Shown: in pieces, positions 1 to 5,673 of the stretch
Layout of the letters: each line of letters starts with the position of its first letter
Numbering within the stretch: position 1 is the stretch's first letter
Origin: Trebonia sp.
GTDB taxonomy: Bacteria; Actinomycetota; Actinomycetes; Streptosporangiales; Streptosporangiaceae
Direction: 5' to 3'
DNA: 5,673 nt
Assembly: GCA_030038035.1 (NCBI GenBank)
Contig: JASHPP010000595.1
Location: 1-5,673, forward strand
Made by a program: the position numbers and the translations under genes
The notes under the pieces: generated by a model
What the model saw: the letters and a program-made list of their open reading frames with translations, nothing else
Database searches by the model: none
What the model was told of the DNA's origin: nothing

Positions 1-630
1 GCCGACCAGGTCCAGGTGATGGCCGAACTAGGGTTCCCGGCCTTCGCCGTGGTCGGACACGACCGGGGCGGCCGGGTCGCCCACCGGATGGCGCTGGACC
101 ATCCTCAGGCCGTAACACAACTGTCCGTTCTGGATATCGTTCCTACCAGGCACGCCTTGCGGACAGCGGATATGACGTTCGGGCTCGGCTACTGGCACTG
201 GTTCTTCCTTGCCCAGCCAGAGCCGCTCCCCGAGCACCTGCTCGGTGCCGACCCCGACGGCTGGATCCGCGGCCGGCTGAGCATGCTTCGCCGCGGCGGC
301 CAGCCATTCGACCCACAGGCCCTGGCCGAGTATGTCCGGTGCTTCCGCGACCCGGCGGCGATCCACGCCTCCTGCGAGGACTACCGCGCGGCGGCCGGCC
401 CCGACCTCGCGGACGACGACGCGTCGGCGGCACGCGGCGAGAAGGTCACGGCGCCGCTGCTCGCCCTGTGGGGCCAGCATGGATTCGTCGGCCGGCACTA
501 TCCCGACGTGCTCGCCATCTGGCGGCAGTACGCGACCACGGTCGACGGTCAGGCGCTGCCCTGCGGGCATTACCTTCCGGAGGAGGCACCGGAGGAGACC
601 ACCGCCGCTCTCCTGAAGTTCCTTTCGTAA
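1..630 (+). CDS. Fluoroacetate/haloacetate dehalogenase-like alpha/beta hydrolase, 5' partial
   Basis: The reading frame is open from base 1, so the start lies upstream. Some 90 residues appear to be missing, judged from the usual nucleophile position near residue 110. Numbering from base 1, the visible 209 residues hold the nucleophile elbow GHDRGG (Asp21) with Arg22 and Arg25, Asp45 in VLDIVPT, the His66-Trp67 pair in YWHWFFLAQP, Tyr128 in CEDYRA and the catalytic His190 in CGHYLPEEAP. In fluoroacetate dehalogenases the Asp attacks the halogen-bearing carbon, two Arg hold the carboxylate, and His-Trp-Tyr form the halide pocket. The spacings Asp21 to Asp45 (24) and Asp21 to His66 (45) match the Rhodopseudomonas palustris enzyme as I recall it. 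The likely reaction is hydrolysis of 2-haloacetates to glycolate in the cytoplasm. An epoxide hydrolase or other substrate remains possible. The fold is near certain and the substrate is inferred. Confidence 0.9.
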   Translation, partial: ADQVQVMAELGFPAFAVVGHDRGGRVAHRMALDHPQAVTQLSVLDIVPTRHALRTADMTFGLGYWHWFFLAQPEPLPEHLLGADPDGWIRGRLSMLRRGGQPFDPQALAEYVRCFRDPAAIHASCEDYRAAAGPDLADDDASAARGEKVTAPLLALWGQHGFVGRHYPDVLAIWRQYATTVDGQALPCGHYLPEEAPEETTAALLKFLS

Positions 631-721
631 ACCCAATTCCCCTATCCCGAACGATCCCGGCTTCCTCTCACCGCCCAACCTCCTCGCCAGGACTTCGTGA
701 ACCGGCAGCGGGCCGCCGCAC

Positions 722-1921
722 GTGTCACGGAGTATGGGGACCACGATCCTTACCCGCCTGCGGTGGCCGCTTCGCGTGGCCGGGGCGGGCCTGCTCGGTG
801 TGACCGCGGCGGTCCACCTCGACCTGTACGTGACCGGCTACCGGACCATCCCGGTGATCGGCTGGCTCTTCCTGCTGCAGGTGATTGCCGCCTTCGCGCT
901 CGCGCTCGCGGCGGTGATCACGCCGCTGCTCGCCCGGTCGTCGTGGCTGCCGGCCGCGGCGTCCGCCACGGCCGGCGCCCTTTTCGCGCTCGCCACCCTC
1001 GGCGGTTACCTGCTGTCGCTGTGGGTGGGCCTGTTCGGCTTCCGCGAGGTGAGAACCACGGCCGGCGTGGTCGCGGGCGTGGTCGAGGTAGCCGCCTTCG
1101 CGATCCTCGCGCTCCTCGCCGCAACCAGCATCCTCGCCCCGAGCAGCGCCGCACCGAGCGCCCCCGCCCCGAGCAGTGCCGCACCGAGCAGCGCCGCCTC
1201 TGCAGCAACCGCGGTCCGGCAGGAGAGCGCCAGCCTGCTGCAGAGCGGCAGCCCCTGGCGGAGCGCCGACCCCTTGGAGACCGGCAGCCCCCTGGGGTGC
1301 GCCAGTCCCACCTCAAGCACCGTCCCCGCGGGGCGTCCCGTCCCCGCGGGGGCGGGCACCAGCCCCGCTGCGGGAACCCCTGCCGCCAGCGGGGCCCTCG
1401 CCGGCGCGCGTCGGGGTGGCGGCGCGCGCTGGCCCGGCGGCCTGCGCCAGGGTGACGGCCTGCGCCGGGCGGCGGTGGCGTCCATCGCCGCGGTCGGCGT
1501 CGCCGCCCTCGCCGTGCTCGGCGTCTCGGTGGCGCAAGCCAGCGGCGGGACGTCCGCGCCCGCCAGCGCCAGCGCCCGCGCGTTGCTACGCACCATCTCC
1601 ATCGGCGGTGTCCTCGTGCTGACCAACTCAAGCGGCCGCACGCTGTACTGGTTCGTGCCGGACACCCCGACGAGTTCGGCCTGCTCCGGGACCTGCGCCG
1701 CCTACTGGCCCCCGGTCTACGGGTCGCCGGTCGTCGGCGCCGGCGTCAGCGGCGTGACCGGCAGCCTGGGCACAATTCACCGCGCGAACGGCACCATCCA
1801 GGCGACCTACGACGGCCACCCGCTGTACACCTACATCGGCGACACCGCCCCTGGCCAGGCCAGCGGCAACAACCTGAACCTCAACGGCGGCCTCTGGCAC
1901 GAAATGACCGCGGCCGGCTAA
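722..1921 (+). CDS. Membrane protein: four TM helices, repeat linker, fifth TM helix and COG4315/Lipoprotein_15-type domain
   Basis: Five hydrophobic segments lie at about residues 16-38, 43-68, 75-103, 112-138 and 248-272. Between the fourth and fifth is a roughly 110-residue Ala/Pro/Ser/Gly linker made largely of tandem repeats. Residues 290-399 match the secreted-repeat family COG4315 (PF03640). They show SGRTLYWF, the Cys pair CSGTC (321, 325) followed by AAYWPP, then LGTIHRANGTIQATYDGHPLYTY split over two units, and a closing GGLW. Arg-rich ends at residues 11-18 and 229-249 put the N-terminus and linker inside and the C-terminal domain outside. Family members are usually small lipoproteins of unknown function, and no lipobox is visible here. 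The start is GTG at 722, with an in-frame stop at 698-700. ATG at 734 is an alternative, and neither has a good ribosome site. It is probably not cotranscribed tightly with the upstream hydrolase, but this is uncertain. Confidence 0.88.
   Translation: MSRSMGTTILTRLRWPLRVAGAGLLGVTAAVHLDLYVTGYRTIPVIGWLFLLQVIAAFALALAAVITPLLARSSWLPAAASATAGALFALATLGGYLLSLWVGLFGFREVRTTAGVVAGVVEVAAFAILALLAATSILAPSSAAPSAPAPSSAAPSSAASAATAVRQESASLLQSGSPWRSADPLETGSPLGCASPTSSTVPAGRPVPAGAGTSPAAGTPAASGALAGARRGGGARWPGGLRQGDGLRRAAVASIAAVGVAALAVLGVSVAQASGGTSAPASASARALLRTISIGGVLVLTNSSGRTLYWFVPDTPTSSACSGTCAAYWPPVYGSPVVGAGVSGVTGSLGTIHRANGTIQATYDGHPLYTYIGDTAPGQASGNNLNLNGGLWHEMTAAG
1136..1195 (+). repeat. 15-bp tandem repeat, four units, encoding APSSA-type pentapeptides
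   Basis: Units begin at 1136, 1151, 1166 and 1181, and a decayed fifth lies at 1196-1210. The first unit is gccccgagcagcgcc and the others differ at a few positions. They encode APSSA, APSAP, APSSA, APSSA (residues 139-158) directly after the fourth membrane helix. The length is a multiple of three, so gain or loss of a unit keeps the frame. Confidence 0.85.
1226..1351 (+). repeat. 18-bp degenerate tandem repeat, about seven units, encoding SGSPLx-type hexapeptides
   Basis: Units start at 1226, 1244, 1262, 1280, 1298, 1316 and 1334. Examples are agcggcagcccctggcgg (1244) and accggcagccccctgggg (1280). The peptides read SASLLQ, SGSPWR, SADPLE, TGSPLG, CASPTS, STVPAG and RPVPAG (residues 169-210). 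The last two units share gtccccgcgggg exactly, 18 bases apart. Two fainter units, AGTSPA and AGTPAA, may follow at 1352-1387. Confidence 0.75.
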
Positions 1922-1989
1922 CGGCGGCTCGAGCGTCGCGCCCCGCCCCGCCCACCTCTGCCCTCAACTAGGAACCCGATGCCGGGAAG

Positions 1990-2841
1990 CTAACGGGTTG
2001 CGTCGCCGCTCGCTCGGGTGCGTGTCACCTGGTCAGGTGAAAGGCGATGTGCGAGTGAGCGGTGCGGCCGGGACGTGGCAGGCTGGCTGAGGCCCAGACG
2101 GCTGCCCGGCGGCGGTCTCGGACGGGCTAAGCGCGCTTGGCGGAGCAGGTAGGCGAAGCCGGCCTGCAACTGCCCCGCGGACCACACGTCGCCGCGCTTG
2201 GCAACCGTGTCCGCCTCGTCGCCCCAGCTCCGCAGGTGCCCGGCCGCCATCGCGGTGAGCTGGGTCCGGCAGGCGCGGTCCAGCAGCACCGCGGTCATGA
2301 CCGCGGCGGGCAGGTCCGGACCGCATGCGACGATGCCGTGCTGCGGCATCAGGCAGGCCACCGCGTCGCCGAGCGCCGCGGCCAGCAGCCGGCCCAGTTC
2401 CCTCGTCTTGATCAGCCCGCCTGTCAGCACGAACCGGGGGATCTGCGGGTAACAGAACAGCGCGCCGGCGTGGTCAAGCGGGCGCAGTTGGACGTCAAGC
2501 GCGGCGAAGGCGCAGGCCGCCGCCGGATGCGTGTGCACCACCGCTCCGACATCCGGCCGGGCAGCCATGATCTCGGTATGGATCGGGTACTCGATGTGCC
2601 GGGGCCCGTCGCCCGCGAGCACCGCGCCGTCCGGGCCGACCAGCACGATCCGGCTCGCGTCGACCTCTTCGAAACCCCACCCAGAGCACTTCATCCACGC
2701 TCCGCGCCCGTCGGGGTCGCGGACGCTGGGATGTCCCCACACCATGTCCGACTGCCCGGCGGCGGCGAGCGCCCGGCAGCCGTCCACGGTGAGCGTGACG
2801 GCTTCGGCTGAGGTCGCGGGGATGTACGTCATGACCGCCAC
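1990..2841 (-). CDS. Class II aldolase/adducin-family protein
   Basis: Residues 12-237 form a class II aldolase (fuculose-phosphate aldolase / ribulose-phosphate 4-epimerase) domain. The metal ligands are His103 and His105 in VVHTHP and His168 in MPQHGI. Glu84 in HIEYPIH sits where the catalytic Glu73 of E. coli FucA lies. An early GHPSVRDPDG matches the substrate-phosphate loop region, where many relatives have GN-S-R. Such enzymes cleave or epimerise sugar phosphates or related hydroxy acids with a divalent metal in the cytoplasm; the substrate here cannot be told. The GTG start at 2841 is chosen because GAGG lies seven bases upstream. ATG at 2832 is the alternative. After about residue 240 comes a 43-residue Arg/Pro/Ser tail not expected in the family, preceded by a rare TTA codon (Leu238). 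It follows the upstream gene by 37 bases and is probably cotranscribed with it. Confidence 0.92.
   Translation of the reverse strand: MAVMTYIPATSAEAVTLTVDGCRALAAAGQSDMVWGHPSVRDPDGRGAWMKCSGWGFEEVDASRIVLVGPDGAVLAGDGPRHIEYPIHTEIMAARPDVGAVVHTHPAAACAFAALDVQLRPLDHAGALFCYPQIPRFVLTGGLIKTRELGRLLAAALGDAVACLMPQHGIVACGPDLPAAVMTAVLLDRACRTQLTAMAAGHLRSWGDEADTVAKRGDVWSAGQLQAGFAYLLRQARLARPRPPPGSRLGLSQPATSRPHRSLAHRLSPDQVTRTRASGDATR
2025..2040. repeat. Inverted repeat, 7-bp arms, in the 3' tail of the aldolase-family gene
   Basis: TCACCTG and CAGGTGA are exact reverse complements separated by two bases (GT). The site is about 33 bases before the stop codon, in the part of the reading frame that encodes the atypical tail. 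No T-run follows on either strand, so it is not a standard terminator. It could be chance or an operator-like site. Confidence 0.4.
2289..2306. repeat. 18-bp perfect palindrome inside the aldolase-family gene
   Basis: CCGCGGTCATGACCGCGG reads the same on both strands. It lies within codons for the AAVMTAV helix of the aldolase. Because it is inside coding sequence, a role as a protein-binding site is only a possibility. Confidence 0.5.
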
Positions 2842-2848
2842 TTATACG

Positions 2849-2852
2849 CCTC
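2849..2852 (-). promoter_or_regulatory. Ribosome binding site deciding the GTG start of the aldolase-family gene
   Basis: On the minus strand GAGG is followed by a seven-base spacer and then GTG at 2841-2839. The in-frame ATG at 2832-2830 has only a weaker GGCGG-like stretch before it. This favours the GTG start. Confidence 0.6.
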
Positions 2853-2878
2853 AGGCCCAGACCCCGCAGTTGCCGCCG

Positions 2879-4753
2879 TCAGCGCGGAGGCGGCTGCGGG
2901 CCCCGCAGCGAATCAAGGAAACCGCGGGCAGCGGCGATCGTCTCATCAACTCGCTTCTTGACGGCGTCCGCGGTCGGTGGCTCGGGCGATTCCCCTTCCA
3001 CCCGCGTCCCGGCCGGAGCCTCGAATCTGAAATCGCCTTCCCCGCCGGGAGCGACGTCGCGGAGTTCGTTCCGCGACACGGGCTTTCCGCGCTTGTACAG
3101 CGTGAGCCGGTGCAGCCGGCCTGACTCCGCGTCCACCACCGCGACGGCGGGGAAGATGAAGGCGAAGAACGGCGTCGCCTGCCGGGTACGCGCGCCGGTG
3201 GCGGCGACGCGGTACGCGGGGCGGCCCGCGGCCACGACCTCTTCGCCGCCGGACAGGTCACACCCGAGCAGCCAGGAACCGTCCAGCAGGCCGGTGAGCT
3301 CGTCCGGGGGCGGGCCGGCGGGCCCGACGACGACCCGGTCCTCGTACACCTGCCAGCGCTGCTGCCCGTCGCACGCGAGGGTCAGCAGCTCGTGCCGGGG
3401 GCGGCCGTGCCGCTCACCGCCGTCGGGCGCCTGGTCGTCCCCGCGCCGCTGCCGGTCGATGAGGTCGATCCGGTATCGCTGCCAGCCGCCCATCCGGACG
3501 CGGCGCACGGTGTGGCTGGTGCCGCCAGATTCCGACTCGCGGGCGGCGTCACGGAGCGCGTCGGCGAGGAAGCCGACGCCGCCGAACCCGGTCCTGCGTG
3601 CCGCCTCAGGCACCGCCTCGATCAGCGCGGCGACATCGACCCACTGGTGCAGCGTCCCGGTGAACTCGGGAATGCCGGCGCCGCCCCGGTAGAGCAGATG
3701 CAGGATCTCGTCGCTGACAGGCCGGCCCGCCGCACCAGGCTCACCCGCCCTACTCGCGCCGCCCGCCTCACCGGCGCCGCCCGCCTCGGCCGGCGGGGGA
3801 TCGTCCCCCGGCATCGAGCCTTCCGGATCGTCGTCCACCGTGGCACGCCCCCACGCCTGCGACGAGCCGAATGGGTGGCGGATCGACGACGAGTACCTGA
3901 TCGCGGCCCCGAGCCCGCCCGCGGCCAGCCCCACAGCTGCCTTGGCAGCCTCCGTGGCGACCCCGCCCAACGGCCCGCCAGGGGGCCCGGTCCGGAACGA
4001 CCACCACCCGGAGTCCCTCGCGTCCGCCGTGACGCTTCCCGGCGGCGCGGTGAACCGCGCCGGGTCAGCCGCCTCGCCCACCGCAAGGCTGGTGAACTCG
4101 GCCACGTCCGGCGGGCGAGCCCCCCGCTGCCGCTCGCAGCGCAACAGGATGCCGAGCTCGGCGTCGACAACGGCGGTGACCCGGTCGCTGGTGACCGATG
4201 TCGGCCAGCCGAACAGCGACGGCCCCAGCGCCCGGCCGCGGCCTCGCCCTCGGCCTCCCCGCCGGCTCGCCTCGCGCCGCGGCACCGCCACGACGCTGAC
4301 GCCGGCCCGCCCGCACAAGGCGGCCTCGCCCTCAATCGACAGTTCGTATCCGCTGAGCAGCCAGGACGGGGCGAGCAGCGAGGGGAAGGGCGGCTGAGGG
4401 CCGCCGGCGAGGCGCACCTGCGTGTCCGGCGGCAGGTCCGCGAGCCATAGCCAGATTCGCTCGCCGTCGCAGCCCCGAACGTGCCGCCCGCCTGAGTTCT
4501 CCACCCGGTACCGCCTGCCCGGCGCGACGAGCAGCGTCGGCTCAGGGTCGTCAAGCAAAGGCCCGGGCCCGAACGAGAACGGCGGATACGGCGGAAACCC
4601 GTGCTCCCGCCACGCCCGCCACGGCCGGCGCTCCTCCGTGACCGTGGTCACCATGAAGTCCGGGTCGTCGGTGCCGCGCACCGCGCCCGACAGGGACAGC
4701 CGCGTCCAGTCCGCGCGGTGCAGCAGCGCGACGAGTTCCCGCTCACCGACCAT
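2879..4753 (-). CDS. Protein of unknown function with an internally duplicated, possibly LolA/RseB-like, domain
   Basis: I do not recognise a named family. The 624 residues fall into two similar halves, about 18-245 and 360-586. Matching landmarks in order are LSGAVRG (21) and FTGTLHQ (364), RYRV (81) and RYRI (426), CDGERIW (95) and CDGQQRW (461), SWLL (130) and SWLL (493), VVDAE (195) and VVDAE (539), FTAPPGS (234) and FEAPAGT (577). The order and the beta-rich FxGTL...CDG...VVDAE pattern resemble LolA/RseB-type lipid-binding half-barrels, which is an inference. There is no signal peptide. The Ala/Gly stretch at 262-284 is only weakly hydrophobic, so the protein is probably cytoplasmic. An acidic Gly/Ala linker at 306-345 separates the halves, and a charged helix at 594-617 ends it. 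ATG at 4753 is chosen, with GGGCGGA five bases upstream. It starts inside the sirtuin gene. Confidence 0.85.
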   Translation of the reverse strand: MVGERELVALLHRADWTRLSLSGAVRGTDDPDFMVTTVTEERRPWRAWREHGFPPYPPFSFGPGPLLDDPEPTLLVAPGRRYRVENSGGRHVRGCDGERIWLWLADLPPDTQVRLAGGPQPPFPSLLAPSWLLSGYELSIEGEAALCGRAGVSVVAVPRREASRRGGRGRGRGRALGPSLFGWPTSVTSDRVTAVVDAELGILLRCERQRGARPPDVAEFTSLAVGEAADPARFTAPPGSVTADARDSGWWSFRTGPPGGPLGGVATEAAKAAVGLAAGGLGAAIRYSSSIRHPFGSSQAWGRATVDDDPEGSMPGDDPPPAEAGGAGEAGGASRAGEPGAAGRPVSDEILHLLYRGGAGIPEFTGTLHQWVDVAALIEAVPEAARRTGFGGVGFLADALRDAARESESGGTSHTVRRVRMGGWQRYRIDLIDRQRRGDDQAPDGGERHGRPRHELLTLACDGQQRWQVYEDRVVVGPAGPPPDELTGLLDGSWLLGCDLSGGEEVVAAGRPAYRVAATGARTRQATPFFAFIFPAVAVVDAESGRLHRLTLYKRGKPVSRNELRDVAPGGEGDFRFEAPAGTRVEGESPEPPTADAVKKRVDETIAAARGFLDSLRGPQPPPR

Positions 4754-5628
4754 AACGATCCGCCCATCCGGGCGGCGACCGCCCGCAGCGTGTCGCCGAG
4801 CGGCGCGTCCAGGGTGGCTGCCGCCAGCGCGTCGCCGCGCGTCGCGCCCTGGTTCACGATCACCACGGGGATGCCGCGCGCGGCGGCGTGCCGCACGTAC
4901 CGGTAGCCGGACATGACGGTCAGCGACGACCCGAGGACGACCAGGGACGACGCGGCCGAGACCAGGTCGTAGCAGGCGGCCACCCGGTTTCCCGGCACGT
5001 TCTCGCCGAAGAAGACGACGTCCGGCTTCAGCACCCCGCCGCAGCCTTCGCAGTCCGCGATCACGAAGCCGGAGGTGTCCTGCACCGCGGCGTCCCCGTC
5101 CGGGTTGATCTCCGCGTCCCGGTCGCGCCACGCGGGATTCGCCGCCCGCAGCCTGTCGTCGAGCGACAGCCGGGGAGTGCGCTCCCAGCACGACAGGCAC
5201 ACGACCCGGTGCAGGCTGCCGTGCAGTTCGGTGACGCTGCGCGCGCCCGCCGCCTGATGCAGTCCGTCCACGTTCTGCGTGATGATCCCGCGCACCAGCC
5301 CACGCCGCTCAAGCGCCGCCACCGCGTGGTGCCCGGCGTTCGGCTGCGCGGCCGCGATGTGCCGCCAGCCGAGGTGGCTGCGCGCCCAGTAGCGCTGACG
5401 CGCCGCCTCACTTCCGGTGAACGCCTGGTACGTCATGGGCTCGGCGCGCCTGGCCCGCCCCGTCGCTCCCCGGTAATCGGGGATTCCGGACTCGGTCGAA
5501 AGCCCCGCTCCGGTGAGCACGACCACGCCACCGCCACGGAACAGCCCGGTCAGCAGCTCGAACGACTCTCGCTGCCCGGCCAGACCCTCCGTCCCGGCCT
5601 CGTCAGGCGCGTCGGTTGTCAGCGTCAC
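4648..5628 (-). CDS. Sir2-family NAD-dependent protein deacylase / ADP-ribosyltransferase, class II (SIRT4-like)
   Basis: Sirtuins use NAD to remove acyl groups from lysines, and some transfer ADP-ribose. The sequence shows the NAD-binding GAGLSTESGIPDYRG (40-54), TQNVDGLH (117-124), catalytic His136 in ELHGS, two zinc CxxC pairs (Cys144/147 and Cys193/196), LKPDVVFFGE (200-209) and VLGSSLTVMSGYRY (231-244). DYR rather than DFR, RQRYWAR (77-83) and PDGD (176-179) are features of class II sirtuins such as human SIRT4. The family domain ends near residue 288. The last 37 or so residues are an unusual Arg/Cys-rich tail read out of frame over the start of the next gene. The start is GTG at 5628. 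AGGAG lies only one base before it. The frame stays open to the window edge without another ATG, GTG or TTG, so a start beyond the window is not excluded. First gene of a likely three-gene operon. Confidence 0.94.
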   Translation of the reverse strand: MTLTTDAPDEAGTEGLAGQRESFELLTGLFRGGGVVVLTGAGLSTESGIPDYRGATGRARRAEPMTYQAFTGSEAARQRYWARSHLGWRHIAAAQPNAGHHAVAALERRGLVRGIITQNVDGLHQAAGARSVTELHGSLHRVVCLSCWERTPRLSLDDRLRAANPAWRDRDAEINPDGDAAVQDTSGFVIADCEGCGGVLKPDVVFFGENVPGNRVAACYDLVSAASSLVVLGSSLTVMSGYRYVRHAAARGIPVVIVNQGATRGDALAAATLDAPLGDTLRAVAARMGGSLWSVSGNSSRCCTARTGRGCPCRARCAAPTTRTSW

Positions 5629-5629
5629 A

Positions 5630-5634
5630 CTCCT
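5630..5634 (-). promoter_or_regulatory. Candidate ribosome binding site of the sirtuin gene, oddly placed
   Basis: AGGAG on the minus strand is one base before GTG at 5628 but seven bases before an in-frame CTG at 5622-5620. Either GTG is used with poor spacing or a leaderless message, CTG is used, or translation starts further upstream beyond the window. The choice changes only the first two residues or adds an extension. Confidence 0.4.
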
Positions 5635-5673
5635 ATGCTGCCCGACAACCGGACCAGACCTTAACCCCTCATG

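Noticed and set aside
631..721. Promoter or terminator between the dehalogenase and the membrane protein
   Set aside because: No convincing -35/-10 pair or hairpin could be recognised by eye.
28..744. Long open frame on the minus strand opposite the dehalogenase
   Set aside because: Its translation is Arg/Gly/Val-rich with no family motif, while the plus-strand frame carries a full set of alpha/beta hydrolase motifs. Such shadows are usual at high GC.
697..1455. Open frame on the plus strand overlapping the membrane protein, rich in ERQPL-like repeats
   Set aside because: The repeat look is the 18-base array read in another frame. The +2-phase frame instead encodes clear membrane helices and a COG4315 domain.
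1922..1989. Terminator between the converging genes
   Set aside because: No stem of useful length followed by a T-run was seen on either strand. Only short GC-rich self-complementary bits such as gctcgagc occur.
3392..4450. Long open frame on the plus strand opposite the duplicated protein
   Set aside because: Low-complexity Arg/Pro/Ala translation without motifs. The minus-strand frame shows internal homology and normal composition.
4754..5200. Upstream extension of the duplicated protein by 149 residues
   Set aside because: The extension is Arg/Gly-rich noise lying wholly inside the sirtuin coding region, which has strong family motifs. The ATG at 4753 has a plausible ribosome site.
5668..5673. 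ATG at the right edge as the start of a divergent plus-strand gene
   Set aside because: Only three bases are visible and the upstream stretch is pyrimidine-rich with no ribosome site, so nothing can be claimed.

Overview
The window looks like chromosomal DNA of a high-GC actinomycete (Actinomycetota). Base composition is strongly GC-biased, codon third positions are mostly G or C, several starts are GTG, and protein families and gene packing fit that group. The genus cannot be read from the sequence. No RNA gene, CRISPR array, insertion sequence or clear terminator was seen. No gene-free stretch exceeds 100 bases.

Left part, + strand: the window opens inside a fluoroacetate/haloacetate dehalogenase-type alpha/beta hydrolase (1-630, 5' end cut off). 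After a 91-base gap comes a 399-residue membrane protein (722-1921) with four N-terminal membrane helices, a long linker built from two kinds of in-frame tandem repeat, a fifth helix, and a C-terminal COG4315/Lipoprotein_15-type domain that should lie outside the cell.

Right part, - strand, converging on the first pair across a 68-base gap: three closely packed genes in the order sirtuin (5628-4648), a 624-residue protein of unknown function (4753-2879) and a class II aldolase/adducin-family enzyme (2841-1990). The sirtuin and the unknown gene overlap by 106 bases and the aldolase follows after 37 bases, so one transcript is likely. The sirtuin is of the SIRT4-like class II type. The unknown protein is an internal duplication of a domain that may have a LolA/RseB-like fold.

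How the three work together is not known. An NAD-dependent protein deacylase or ADP-ribosyltransferase beside a metal-dependent sugar/hydroxy-acid enzyme could suggest regulation of carbon metabolism, but nothing in the sequence shows this. The best candidates for something undescribed are the duplicated protein and its sirtuin linkage, and the repeat-built membrane protein.
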